Shown here: one piece after another, positions 9,601 to 17,350 of the stretch
Layout of the letters: each line of letters opens with the position of its first letter
Numbering within the stretch: position 1 is the first letter of the stretch
NCBI RefSeq assembly: GCF_014851905.1
Contig: NZ_JACVAQ010000002.1
Location: 930,001 to 994,000 of the forward strand
Origin: Pseudomonas sp. PDM14
GTDB lineage: Bacteria > Pseudomonadota > Gammaproteobacteria > Pseudomonadales > Pseudomonadaceae
Reading direction: 5' to 3'
DNA: 64,000 bases
Position numbers and translations under genes: made by a program
Notes under the pieces: generated by a model
What the model was told of the DNA's origin: nothing
The model's input: the letters and a program-made list of their open reading frames with translations, nothing else
Database searches by the model: none

Positions 9601-12600
9601 CCGAGGAAGGCCGTCCACTTGCCACCGACCAGTTGGAAGGTCAGCTCGGCCCCATTGGTCAGACCGGCATTGGCACCACCGTTGGGAATGATGAAGAAGC
9701 CGACGCTGTTGGGGTCCAGCCCGTTCAGGTCCGCACTATCACCAGTGCCCTGGTTATGCACGTTGGCCCAGATCACCTTGCCGCCGACAGGCGAGCCATC
9801 CGGCCCTTTCTCGTAATAGCCGTAGGTGTTGGAGTAGCCCGCGTCGGTACCGTGGAAGGTGACATAGGAGCCGGTGTCGATATTGCCGGCCTGGATGGTC
9901 GGCGTGTCGTCATCGATGGTCACCACCAGCGAGCCGTTGGCGCTGTCACCGTCCTTGTCGGTCACGGTGTAGTCGACGTTCAGGGTGATGTCATCCTCGG
10001 TGCCACTCTCGGGGTGCATCAGCGGCTTCAGCAGATTGACGGTATATGCGCCGGTCGCGGGATTGGTCAGCACCACCGTCATCAAGTCGCCACGGATGGC
10101 ATTGCTGATGGTCAGGGTGTTGGTTGCTGCGTTCCAGGTCGAGGTAACGGCTTCGCTACCCAACACGCTCGGGCCGCTGAGGACGATGCTCTGCAAGCCA
10201 TCGGCACCCGCACTGTAGGTCAGCGAACCGCTGGTGCTGATAGCGGCGCCATTGGTATCGGCAGGGCCGCCGTTGATCCCGCCGGACAGGCCTTCGTCAT
10301 CCAGAATCGCTGGCGCGATTACCTGGCTGGCAGTCGGTGTATCGTCATTGACGCTGATCTGCAGGGTGCCATTGGCAGTGTCGCCGTCCTTGTCGGTGAC
10401 CTGGTAGTTGAGGGTGAAGTCGGCGTTGTTTTCATTGCCACCGCTAGCGTGCTGGATAGCGGCCAGCTGAGTGACGGTATAAACCCCGGTTGCCGTATTC
10501 AGCGTTACGCGCAGCACATCGGTTGAGCCCTGTTTGACCAGCAGGTCGTCACCGTCCTTCACGTAGCTGAAGCCCGAAGGCGGTGTGCCGGTGGCGAGCA
10601 GCTGGATATTGCCGGCACCGTCATTGCCGAAGCTGTGGCCGAGGGTACCGGTGAGATTGACCGCATTGTCGTCGTCGCCAGTGCCGCCGGGGTTGCCGCC
10701 AGGCAATACATCGTCGTCCAGTTTCACCAACGCGTTGCTGCCAGCGCTCGGTGCATCGTCGCGGAAGCTGATCACGGCACCAAGGTCAACACTGGCACTG
10801 GCCCTGTCACCATCGTTGTCGACGACCGTGGCATTGAGCTTGATGTGACCGAGGCCGAGGAACTTGGCCTCGTCCGGGTCAGAGGTTGGGTGGACGATGG
10901 AGCGCGACTGGTCGAGGGTAACCTTGCCAGTCGCATCCACGCTGACGGTGAACACCAGCTCGTCACTGCCAGCGGTACGCCCCTGGATCACGCCACCAAC
11001 GACGCTGAGCAACACAGCCTGATTGGTGACGGTATCCACCAAGCCGCTATCGGCATTCTGCACGCTGAGGCTATAGGTCAGGCTCTGCAGGCCATCTGCA
11101 CCAGGCTGTACGTTGAACACGCCACTGAAGCTGGCAGCGGCATCAATGCTGAAATCGCTCTCATCGACCTGCAGCTGCAGGCCTGTACCCCAGGTGACAC
11201 TGGTGCTGAGGTCGTTGTAGTCGTAGTCGGAACCGGTCGTGACATCCTCCCAGTTCTGATTGCCGATGCCGGCATTGTCCTGCAGATGTGAACCACCCGG
11301 GTTCAGTGCCGCATCGCTGAACAGCACGTTTGCGCCACCCTCACCCGTCAGCGGAGTGCCGCCGAGGAAGGCCGTCCACTTGCCGCCAACCAGTTGGAAG
11401 GTCAGTTCGGCACCATTGCCCAAACCAGCGTTGGCACCACCATTGGGAATGATGAAGAAGCCGGTGTGTGCCGGGTCCAGTCCGCCCAGATCGGCCGTAT
11501 CGCCAGCAACCTGGTTATGCACATTGGCCCAGATCACCTTGCCACTCTGCGGTGTGCCGTCTTCACCCTTGACGTAGTAACCGTAAGTGTTGGCATAGCT
11601 GGCATCGGTGCCATGGAAGGTCACGAACGAATCCGGGGACAGATTGCCGGCCTGGATGGTCGGCGTGTCGTCGTCGACGGTCACGACCAGAGAGCCCTGG
11701 GCGGAGTCGCCATCCCCGTCGGTCACGGTGTAGCCGACATTGAGGAGGATATCGTCCTCGGTATCGACAATCGGATGCATCAATGGCTGCAACAGGCTGA
11801 TCTTGTAGGCACCGGTAGCCAGATCGGTCACCACCACGGTGACCAGCGAACCGCGCCCGCTGCTGATGGTCAGCGTGTTGCTGGCACTGTCCCAGGTCGA
11901 CGTCACAGCCTCCGAGCCCAATGTGCTCGGGCCACTGAGAACGATGGATTTCACACCATCGACGCCGGCATTGAAGTTGAGGGTGCCAGTGACACTGGTG
12001 TTGTTGCCGGGCGCATCATCAGGGCCACCATTGATGCCGCCCGACAGGCCTTCGTCATCCAATGTGCCTGCATCGCTGCTGCCCGCGGAGGGGCCATCGT
12101 CCTCGAAGCGGATGGCATTGCCGACGCCAACCTTGTCGACGGCCACATCACCATCGCCGTCGGTAACGGTGACAACCGCACGGATCTTGCCAGCCAGGCT
12201 CAGCGCCTCATCGTGACTGTTCGGATCGGGGTGCTGCAGGGATACATATTGAGCAATGCTGAGGGTGCCATCGGCACCGATGGCAACCGCGAAGGCCGCT
12301 TTACCGGTATCGCTACCATCGGCAATGCGCCCGACCACCAGGCCATTTTCAAGCGTCAGCACAATGCTGTGCCCATCGGTGGTCTGCAGTCCCGAATCAA
12401 CCCCGTCACCACCCACCACTTCCAGACTCAATTCGGTGGTTGCGCCTTCCTGGTCCTGCCCGGCATCACTGCCGGCCACGCTTACGACTGCACCATTGCT
12501 CTGGGCATAACCGGCCGGTGATAGATCGCTACCCGCGCCAGATACGCTGGCGAACAACGCAACGACGCTCGGATTGCTGGTGTCATTGTCATTGGCATCG

Positions 12601-15461
12601 CTGCCGGGTGTCGGCGTTGCAGAACCATTCTGCAGACCTGCACTTTCGTCATGAACGACACGTACCCCTTCGATCAGCTGAATGCTGGCAGTGGGGCCGT
12701 CATCCTCAAAGCGAATGGCGCCACCGATACCCACCTTGTCCACCGCCACATCACCATCGCCATCGATAACCGTAACCACCGCCTGGATCTTGCCAGCCAG
12801 GCTCACGGCTTCGTCATAGCTACTGGTGTTGCCATGTTGCAGAGAAACGTACTGGGCCACGCTGACCGTACCGTCGGCACCGATGGCGATGGCAAAAGCA
12901 GCATTGCCCGCCTCCGGCCCTCCGACGATACGACCGACGACCAGACCATTCTCGACAAAGAGCGCAATGCTGTTGCCCTCGGTGGTTTTCAGACCGGAGT
13001 CCGCGCCGTTGCCGCCGACTACTTCCAGGCTCAGTACGGTGCTCGCACCCTCCTGGTCCTGCCCGGCATCACTACCAGTCACACTGACCAGCGGACTGCC
13101 ACTCTGGGCGTACCCGGCTGGAGACAGGTCGCCAGCCACGTCACTGACGCCAACGAACAAGCCGGCAACATCTGCGCTGTCGGTGTCGTCGTCATTGGCA
13201 TCGCTGCCAGGGACAGGAGTCGCCGAACCATTCTGCAACCCGGCACTTTCGTCATGAACGACACGTACGCCTTCGTTCAGCGAAATACTGGCGGTGGGAC
13301 CGTCATCCTCGAAACGGATCGAGCCGCCGATGCCGACCTTGTCCACAGCAATATCGCCGTCACCATCAGTCACCGTGACCACCGCCCGAACCTTGCCGCC
13401 AAGGTCGACGGCATCGTCCGGGCTGCCAGTATCCGGGTGATACAAGGACACATACTGCGCCACGCTGATCGACCCATCGGCGCCAATAGCGATGGCGAAA
13501 GCGGCGTTGCCCGCCTCCGGACCACCCACGATACGGCCGACCACCAATCCGTTTTCGATAGAAAGAACGATGCCGTTACCGCCGGTGGTCTGCAGACCTG
13601 AATCGGCGCCGTCACCGCCTACGATTTCCAGGCTGAGGACGGTGCTTGCACCTTCATTGTCCTGTCCGGCACTGCTGCCGGAGATATTGACCAGCGACCC
13701 ATTACTCCGGGCGTAGCCGGCGGGTGAGAGGTCACTGCCGACATCTGCAACGCCTGCGAACAGATTGGCGACAGCTGGGTCGGCCGTGTCGTTGTCATTG
13801 GCATCGCGCGGTGGCGTCGGTGTGTCTGTGCCGTTCTGCAAGCCGGCAGTTTCATCATGCACCACACGCGCGCCTTCATTCAGCGAAATGCTGGCGGTGG
13901 GGCCGTCATCCTCGAAACGAATCATCTGGCCGATATCGACACTGCTCACCGCCTTGTCGCCATCACCATCGGTGACCGTCAGCACAGCCTTGACCAGCCC
14001 CGCCAGGTCGATCGACTCATCATCGCTACCGGTATCCGGGTGACGCAGGGACTCGTACTGCACCACGCTGATGACGCCCGTGGCCGCATCAATGGAGATC
14101 GCGAACACGGCCTGTCCGTCACTGCCGCGACCGACAATGAGACCGTTCTCCAGCGTTAGCGAAACCGGATCGCCATCCGTGGTAGTCAGCGTGTTCAAGG
14201 CCAGGAAACCGAACTGTCCCTCGCCTTCACCTTCACCCTCGTCGGTGTTCAGCTCCAGGCTGTAAACCACCGTGGCGCCGGCTTCATCGGCACCTGTTTC
14301 GAAGTTGGCAATCACGACCGGACCTTTGCCGACGGCATAACCCAGCATGTCAGTCGACACATTGGTGACGCCCGCAAAAACGTCGAGTGGGCCCTCGACA
14401 TCATCGCTATCGGGTTGCAGACCAGCGCTCTCGTCCACCACGACCGAACCGCCTTCTTCCGAGAGGGAAAGCGCTGCGGTCGGCCCATCGTCGTTGATCG
14501 CGATGGTCAGCGGTACAGTTGGCGATACATCGTTGTCGAGGTCGAACACCCGTACGCTGAAGTTATCGAACAACTGATCGTCTGCACCGGTGGCATTGGG
14601 GTCAGTGTGATCCAGGGTGTTGTCGGTAAGCGTATAGGTCCAATTGCCCGCCGCGTCGAAGGTGAGGACGCCGTAGGCACCCTGTACCACACCGCCGCCA
14701 GTGACGTTGACCCAGACACCATTGTTGCCGAGCACCTCGATGCGACCGATACCATCAGGCGAGTTGATGATCAGCGCGCCTGAGGTGGTTTCGGCATTGC
14801 TTCCCGGATTGGTGCCCGGCTGGCCGCCGCCATCGGGCCCGCCGTTGAGGGCTTCTTCATCGACCACACCGGGGCCGGTGACGACATTTCCATTGTCATC
14901 AAAGAAAACGATGTCGAGTTCAGGGCTGAAATCCGCAATGGCGAAAATTTCCGCCTCCGGGAATTCCGGGCCGGCATTCAAGCCAGCGGTAGGGAAACCG
15001 ATCACCGGGTCCAGCGCCCCAGCGGTTTCGCCCAGCAATACGAAGGAATGACCACCACCCACGCCGCCGGCACCACCCGCACCGCCAGCACCCGGGCCGG
15101 CAGCCGTGGCTTCACCCGCCTGGGTTGGGTCCACACCCGCCTCGATGGCTGCCTGCAATTGCTCGACATCGGTCAGGTCGGCATCGCTGGGGGCATCAGA
15201 CGCGGTCTCTTGCGCATTGGCAGCGGAGTTGTCCTGGTTGCCTGCAAGCATCTGCTGATCGAGCGCCAGTGTGCTGTCGCGCCCCAGGGTGAGTTCGCCT
15301 CCGCCGCTCAGGGCAATCGCGATCGCCCCGGCTGCGCCAGTCTGCAACTGCTCGCCGGCATACACCCGATCGCCTTCTATCAACGGTCGGCGCGATCCAT
15401 CGCCCGCTACTGCAAAGACCTCGCCGACAACCTGACTGACGACACCAATCAACGTAGCCAT
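3630..15461 (-). CDS. lapA: LapA-type giant RTX/vWFA biofilm adhesin secreted by a type I system
   Basis: A surface adhesin of about 3943 residues with no cysteine seen. The ATG at 15461 follows GGAGGAAGG and gives the family start MATLIGVV. Order: retention module (1-118); LapG site TAAG at 119-122; Gly/Ala linker; a first T1SS-143-type repeat (about 325-520); three 201-residue tandem repeats (about 520-1122); two 586-residue blocks, each with a DDEGLSGGINGG segment, a DUF4114-like domain (NWEDxTxxxDYDYND) and two further repeats (about 1125-2300); vWFA domain 1 (about 2307-2500, MIDAS DFSGS); cadherin-like domains; vWFA domain 2 (about 3012-3207, DFSGS); more cadherin-like domains; RTX nonapeptides GGAGNDTL (about 3720-3840); a C-terminal T1SS signal with DTFKW. 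It is divergent from the exporter genes and near lapG and lapD. Nine consecutive G bases at about residue 3671 could cause frame slippage. It could equally be named as a LapF-like or other Lap-family adhesin; the class is firm. Confidence 0.92.
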   Translation of the reverse strand: MATLIGVVSQVVGEVFAVAGDGSRRPLIEGDRVYAGEQLQTGAAGAIAIALSGGGELTLGRDSTLALDQQMLAGNQDNSAANAQETASDAPSDADLTDVEQLQAAIEAGVDPTQAGEATAAGPGAGGAGGAGGVGGGHSFVLLGETAGALDPVIGFPTAGLNAGPEFPEAEIFAIADFSPELDIVFFDDNGNVVTGPGVVDEEALNGGPDGGGQPGTNPGSNAETTSGALIINSPDGIGRIEVLGNNGVWVNVTGGGVVQGAYGVLTFDAAGNWTYTLTDNTLDHTDPNATGADDQLFDNFSVRVFDLDNDVSPTVPLTIAINDDGPTAALSLSEEGGSVVVDESAGLQPDSDDVEGPLDVFAGVTNVSTDMLGYAVGKGPVVIANFETGADEAGATVVYSLELNTDEGEGEGEGQFGFLALNTLTTTDGDPVSLTLENGLIVGRGSDGQAVFAISIDAATGVISVVQYESLRHPDTGSDDESIDLAGLVKAVLTVTDGDGDKAVSSVDIGQMIRFEDDGPTASISLNEGARVVHDETAGLQNGTDTPTPPRDANDNDTADPAVANLFAGVADVGSDLSPAGYARSNGSLVNISGSSAGQDNEGASTVLSLEIVGGDGADSGLQTTGGNGIVLSIENGLVVGRIVGGPEAGNAAFAIAIGADGSISVAQYVSLYHPDTGSPDDAVDLGGKVRAVVTVTDGDGDIAVDKVGIGGSIRFEDDGPTASISLNEGVRVVHDESAGLQNGSATPVPGSDANDDDTDSADVAGLFVGVSDVAGDLSPAGYAQSGSPLVSVTGSDAGQDQEGASTVLSLEVVGGNGADSGLKTTEGNSIALFVENGLVVGRIVGGPEAGNAAFAIAIGADGTVSVAQYVSLQHGNTSSYDEAVSLAGKIQAVVTVIDGDGDVAVDKVGIGGAIRFEDDGPTASIQLIEGVRVVHDESAGLQNGSATPTPGSDANDNDTSNPSVVALFASVSGAGSDLSPAGYAQSNGAVVSVAGSDAGQDQEGATTELSLEVVGGDGVDSGLQTTDGHSIVLTLENGLVVGRIADGSDTGKAAFAVAIGADGTLSIAQYVSLQHPDPNSHDEALSLAGKIRAVVTVTDGDGDVAVDKVGVGNAIRFEDDGPSAGSSDAGTLDDEGLSGGINGGPDDAPGNNTSVTGTLNFNAGVDGVKSIVLSGPSTLGSEAVTSTWDSASNTLTISSGRGSLVTVVVTDLATGAYKISLLQPLMHPIVDTEDDILLNVGYTVTDGDGDSAQGSLVVTVDDDTPTIQAGNLSPDSFVTFHGTDASYANTYGYYVKGEDGTPQSGKVIWANVHNQVAGDTADLGGLDPAHTGFFIIPNGGANAGLGNGAELTFQLVGGKWTAFLGGTPLTGEGGANVLFSDAALNPGGSHLQDNAGIGNQNWEDVTTGSDYDYNDLSTSVTWGTGLQLQVDESDFSIDAAASFSGVFNVQPGADGLQSLTYSLSVQNADSGLVDTVTNQAVLLSVVGGVIQGRTAGSDELVFTVSVDATGKVTLDQSRSIVHPTSDPDEAKFLGLGHIKLNATVVDNDGDRASASVDLGAVISFRDDAPSAGSNALVKLDDDVLPGGNPGGTGDDDNAVNLTGTLGHSFGNDGAGNIQLLATGTPPSGFSYVKDGDDLLVKQGSTDVLRVTLNTATGVYTVTQLAAIQHASGGNENNADFTLNYQVTDKDGDTANGTLQISVNDDTPTASQVIAPAILDDEGLSGGINGGPADTNGAAISTSGSLTYSAGADGLQSIVLSGPSVLGSEAVTSTWNAATNTLTISNAIRGDLMTVVLTNPATGAYTVNLLKPLMHPESGTEDDITLNVDYTVTDKDGDSANGSLVVTIDDDTPTIQAGNIDTGSYVTFHGTDAGYSNTYGYYEKGPDGSPVGGKVIWANVHNQGTGDSADLNGLDPNSVGFFIIPNGGANAGLTNGAELTFQLVGGKWTAFLGANPLTGADGANVLFSDAALNPGGSHLQDTGVAGNQNWEDKTDTSDYDYNDVSTSITWGSSLQVDESNFAIDATANFSGVFNVQPGADGLKSMAYDLTVQNANSGLVDTATNQAVILSVNGAGVVEGRTAVSNQLVFTLSVNAGGTVTLDQIRSIVHPTGDPDEAKFLGSGHVGLRATVTDSDGDKASASIDIGKVISFKDDGPSATPNQVVQLDDDALAKGIPGGDGDDDNAAFVSGTLNHAYGNDGAGSIQWTYTGAPQGFTYVQSGSDLLIKQGATTVLTVTLNSANGAYEVKQNAPIKHANGDDENNQAFTLTYQVTDKDGDKANGTLEINVDDDTPVAQHDVASVSESVAPNINMVFVLDFSGSISDSELDQMLSAVKAAGQALFQGNPGDVQLQIVAFSGQAQSYAPVTSFAAFENLLDSLNPEEGGHRPYDGNTDFTAAIEKTMDAFSPLPGWSNQVVFISDGNPNEQTQANNALANQTAADWQQFINDNGLNVTTIGVGNGIDNDNLQDVDLDGSGSPIRVGDFDDLVDTLLSQVSTGQVSGNVLHGSDGIAGNSDDDGFGADGKGGIRSLSIDGDTYTWDGSNATASLTITTDLGGKLIFNFATGAWSYTAPGGLTGNKVEQIDYTIVDADGDPSSATLTINIAALNEAPIAINDTFSTSEDTSVTITSAGLFGADGTGPLNDSDGDSGSFTSIKVTQLATDGVLKLNGVNVTLNQEVSKADIDAGKLVFVPDGNENGAPYATFKYQVSDGSSYSNIATVTINVTPANDAPVAVNDTFTTSEDNAVTITYNGLFGADGTGSNNDYDVDSSSFTGIRVTQLATDGVLKLNGVDVSLNQEISIADINAGKLTFVPDSNENGAPYATFQYQVSDGSLYSNIATVTINVSAVNDAPLLDLDGNDSAGVVGTGYQTTFTEGSSAVAIADIDTLVTDIDNSTIASAKIVLTNAQAGDVLTASGLLGGISGVVDTSVAGKITVTLTGVASKAEYETAIEAIRFGNTSSTPSTTPRTVTVVVNDGTTNSNVASTKINVVAVDNGPDAKNDVATVVEGHGQDFNVVFVLDFSGSIDNTELNQMLAAVRQAGAALFDGTSGHVQLQVVAFSSTAKAYAPVTSVEAFSSLISSLNPTEGGTRPFDGNTDFTDAIKETMASYQPITGWSNQVVFISDGNPNEQTGNNGNSLANSTATAWNTFVNGNDINVTTVGIGNGINNVRLQDVDLDGQGSPLNVAGFGQLVDALLGQVVGGDVSGNVLWGSDGIAGTADDDSFGVDGAGYIKSFTIGSVTYTWNGTSTITPSTGPAISGSVLTAIETPQHGKLTFNFATGAWSYVAPDGITSNVTEQFGYSLVDADGTSDSATLTVNVIDANSPPAGADATLSLLEDTSHVLGASSFGFSDAEGNTLAAVKITTLPTAGQLTLNGSAIGAGTLVSVADINAGKLIFTPAANANGYATFTFQVQDSGGTANGGVDLDPNPNTITFNVTPVNDAPVLSGMGGTLNYTENASAKVIDSSVTLSDIDSANFNGGSLVVAFTANGTVADQLSIINQGTGSGQLNVSGSNLRLGSTTIGTLSGGANGAALTVSFTSNLATLAVVQTLIQQIAYANTSDNPSTADRTVSFTVKDGDGTSNGGADSASAVAYVHVNAVNDAPTTNADNVVAYSAASVVVPDWALLWNDRDAEGNDFAVNTAGSASSGSITRGTDTTTFTDSGLIRGGAFTYTTKDELGAVSTSATVNVDRDNSGVIGNSSASYDQIIIDNSTGVNAGNTLSGGSGNDVLIGGAGNDTLNGGNGDDLLVGGAGNDTLNGGAGIDTASYVDATSGVTVSLAISGAQNTLGAGNDTLTGIENLIGSRFDDVLIGNSGSNTLSGNGGNDTLTGGGGADTFKWLAGETGTSHITDFTKGVDALDLSQLLSGEHSNVGSLSQYLTFSFGTSTTITVDANGATGGSAGPTIVLDGINLQASYGAMDAGGVITGMLGDGSLKVDV
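4442..4450 (-). repeat. nine-base G homopolymer inside lapA
   Basis: The coding strand reads ATA AGG GGG GGG GCG TTC, nine G in a row, encoding IRGGAF at about adhesin residue 3671. Loss or gain of one base would shift the frame before the RTX repeats and the secretion signal. The sequence given is in frame. Confidence 0.95.
5840..6425 (-). other. von Willebrand factor A domain 2 of LapA
   Basis: A second vWFA copy with VFVLDFSGSIDNTELNQML, GNTDFTDAI and VVFISDGNPNEQ. It sits about 2.1 kb nearer the C-terminus than the first copy, with cadherin-like domains between them. All three MIDAS segments are kept in both copies. Confidence 0.85.
7960..8542 (-). other. von Willebrand factor A domain 1 of LapA
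   Basis: This part of the adhesin encodes VFVLDFSGSISDSELDQML, the DxSxS metal-ion-dependent adhesion site, followed by GNTDFTAAI and VVFISDGNPNEQ, which supply the later MIDAS threonine and aspartate. vWFA domains bind ligands through a divalent metal and are found in several large RTX adhesins. Confidence 0.85.
8570..12060 (-). repeat. duplicated 1758-bp (586-codon) block in lapA
   Basis: The segment encoding DDEGLSGGINGG recurs with a 1758-bp offset (aligned bases 10273 and 12031). Each copy runs through a VCBS-like segment, a DUF4114-like domain beginning TFHGTDAxYxNTYGYY, a repeat containing VQNADSGLVDT or VQNANSGLVDT, and a closing segment rich in DGDxANGTL. The second copy ends at the first vWFA domain. 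Confidence 0.85.
12095..13903 (-). repeat. three tandem 603-bp units in lapA
   Basis: Marker sequences recur at exactly 603-bp steps (12095, 12698, 13301, 13904), so three in-frame units of 201 codons lie head to tail. Each encodes a T1SS-143-type domain with the landmarks SLNEGxRVVHDExAGLQNG, DLSPAGYA, ENGLVVGRI, VTVTDGDGD and a boundary FEDDGPTASI. A fourth, more diverged unit precedes them up to about 14485. High similarity suggests recent expansion or homogenisation. Confidence 0.9.
15096..15107 (-). other. predicted LapG cleavage motif TAAG in the adhesin
   Basis: These codons encode Thr-Ala-Ala-Gly at adhesin residues 119-122, directly after the retention module and before a Gly/Ala-rich linker. 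LapG is known to cut LapA-type adhesins between the two alanines of a TAAG-type motif at a similar place (about residue 108 in P. fluorescens). Motif and position are seen; cleavage is inferred. Confidence 0.8.
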
Positions 15462-15922
15462 GATTCCTTCCTCCGCACTACAGCTGCCGACCACCGTCGA
15501 CACGTTTCAAAAGGGCCAAAAACACCTTCCGAACCAAGGCATTTGCGAAGAAATCTGCGTGAAATGGCACTGTGCTATCAGAAAACTTTTTAAATGCGAC
15601 AAAAAAGTGTCGCTCCAACTGCACCGACTCACTACACCAGAAACAACTCCCCGCCCTTATGCTCCAAATCGCTCTTGACCCACCATTTCTGCCGCAAAAA
15701 GGCTTCTAAGGCCCGATTTCTGCGGGAGTACGGAAAAAACAATGTGCTCGTTTTCACAGAGTGCATAAGACTTTTTCCTCATAAACCTTGTGAAAAAAAT
15801 TTCTTAGCTAAGTCAAAAGTTGTTCTTAGCTGTGATGTTACAAACCTGAAACGTTTATTCAGGATAAAACGCCATAAAAATGGCGACGTAACAAAGAGCA
15901 TCGACACAAGGAGAAGTACCCC
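15462..15922. promoter_or_regulatory. AT-rich divergent control region between lapA and lapEBC
   Basis: A 461-bp gap with far lower GC content than its surroundings, lying between the divergent starts of lapA and lapE, so it must carry both promoters. Visible elements: an inverted repeat GCGACA/TGTCGC (15596-15613), two direct copies of TTCTTAGCT 22 bases apart (15801-15809 and 15823-15831), and a small hairpin GCCAT-AAAA-ATGGC (15871-15884). lapE has AAGGAG 7-12 bases before its ATG. In other pseudomonads lap adhesin genes are controlled by c-di-GMP-responsive FleQ, but no convincing FleQ box was recognised here. Confidence 0.6.
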
Positions 15923-17278
15923 ATGCGCGTTCTAGCACCGCTCTACAGTGGCATTGTGCTGGCCATTGCCTGCTCTCAGGCCCATGCCATTACCCTTTCG
16001 GAAGCCATTCAGAGCACCCTGGACAACCACCCCGAACTGCATGCCAGCATGAATGACCGCCTCTCATCGGATGAGGAAGTGAAGATTGCCAAGGGCGGTT
16101 ACCTGCCGACCGTGGACCTGCTGGTTGGCTATGGCCGGGAAAATACCGACAGCCCCAGCACCCGGGCCCTGGGTGACCATAACAAGGAGACCATGAACTA
16201 CCGTGACGCCGAGCTGCGTCTGCGGCAGATGCTGTTCGACGGTTTCAATACACCGAACGAAGTGGCACGTACCGAGGCAGTGGTGAACTCCAAGGCCTAC
16301 TACGTACTGGGCACCTCGGAAGGGCTCGCCCTGCGCACCGTCGAGGTGTACCTGGAGGTGCTCAAGCGCCGCGAGCTGGTGAGCCTGGCGCAGAACAACC
16401 TGCAGGCGCACACGCGCATCCATGACCAGATCGGCATGCGCAGCGAACGCGGCGTCGGCAGCACTGCCGACTTCGACCAGGCCGAAGCACGCCTGGCCCT
16501 GGCGGCGAACAACCTGTACACCGAACAGGTCAACCTCGCCGACGCCGAAGCCAACTTCTTCAGCGCCGTCGGCCGCCTGCCCGACCAGCTGGAAAGCCCG
16601 GTCACGGTGAAGGGCGAAATGCCGGCCGATCTGCTCGTCGCACGGCAGACCGTGATCGACAACAACCCCTACCTGAAGTCGGCGCAGGCCGACGTAAATG
16701 CCGCCGAAAAGCAGTACGAAGTCGCCAAGTCACCCTTCTACCCACGTTTCGACGTGGAATTGGCGACCTCCGCAGACGACAACGTGCAGGGCGACGAAGG
16801 CCACTACAACACTTGGCGAGCCGCCGTGGTGATGAACTACAACCTGTTCAACGGCATGCGCGACAAGGCCCGCCTGCAATCGGCGGCGCACCAGATCAAC
16901 CAGTCGATGGACATCCGCAACAACGCCCTGCGGGTGATCAACGAAAACCTCTCCCTGGCCTGGAACGCCATGGAAAACGCGCGCCTGCAAACGCCCAAGG
17001 CGCGCGACTACGCCGACTACACCTCGCGGGTGCGCGAGGCCTACCAGCAGCAGTTCGGTCTCGGCCAGCGCACCCTGCTCGACCTGCTGGACAGCGAGAA
17101 CGAACTGTTCACCGCCAATCGCCGTTACAGCGAGGTGCGTTACACCGAAGAGTTCTCCATGTACCGCGTGATCTCTGCCATGGGCGATCTGCTGAAGAAG
17201 CAGAACGTCGTAGTCCCGGCCGAAGCTGTAGCCCTCACGGAAGTGAAGAGCGAGGCGCGTCTGCCGGAAATGAAGTAG
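15923..17278 (+). CDS. lapE: LapE, TolC-family outer-membrane channel of the LapA exporter
   Basis: A 451-residue TolC-type outer-membrane factor that forms the outer channel of the type I secretion system. In the Lap system it also holds the adhesin's retention module. Residues 1-22 form a signal peptide ending AHA before ITLSEAIQ, the usual TolC mature start. Two long helical repeats follow; the second contains the characteristic AAVVMNYNLFNGMRDKARL and QFGLGQRTLLDLLDSENELF segments. A strong Shine-Dalgarno (AAGGAG) precedes the ATG. It is first in the lapE-lapB-lapC operon, 72 bases before lapB. Its position between the adhesin and the ABC gene makes it the dedicated channel. Confidence 0.92.
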   Translation: MRVLAPLYSGIVLAIACSQAHAITLSEAIQSTLDNHPELHASMNDRLSSDEEVKIAKGGYLPTVDLLVGYGRENTDSPSTRALGDHNKETMNYRDAELRLRQMLFDGFNTPNEVARTEAVVNSKAYYVLGTSEGLALRTVEVYLEVLKRRELVSLAQNNLQAHTRIHDQIGMRSERGVGSTADFDQAEARLALAANNLYTEQVNLADAEANFFSAVGRLPDQLESPVTVKGEMPADLLVARQTVIDNNPYLKSAQADVNAAEKQYEVAKSPFYPRFDVELATSADDNVQGDEGHYNTWRAAVVMNYNLFNGMRDKARLQSAAHQINQSMDIRNNALRVINENLSLAWNAMENARLQTPKARDYADYTSRVREAYQQQFGLGQRTLLDLLDSENELFTANRRYSEVRYTEEFSMYRVISAMGDLLKKQNVVVPAEAVALTEVKSEARLPEMK

Positions 17279-17350
17279 TCCCGGCGAAGAAGCTGCCCGG
17301 CAGACGCTGCCCACCAGCGTCTGCCGGCCTGTTTCTCTGGAGTAGTGAAC

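Noticed and set aside
6300-10526. A very long open frame (about 1408 codons) on the plus strand
   Set aside because: It lies wholly antisense to lapA. Its translation is a string of His/Asp/Gly repeats mirroring the adhesin's Asp/Gly codons, with no family resemblance, and the opposite strand has clear protein domains.
12095-13903. CRISPR-like periodic repeats
   Set aside because: The period is 603 bp and the whole unit is coding and conserved; there are no short repeats separated by unique spacers.
14219-14242. A six-base imperfect repeat encoding Glu-Gly pairs in lapA
   Set aside because: As a phase switch it fails, since changes of six bases keep the frame; it could only alter a short flexible stretch.
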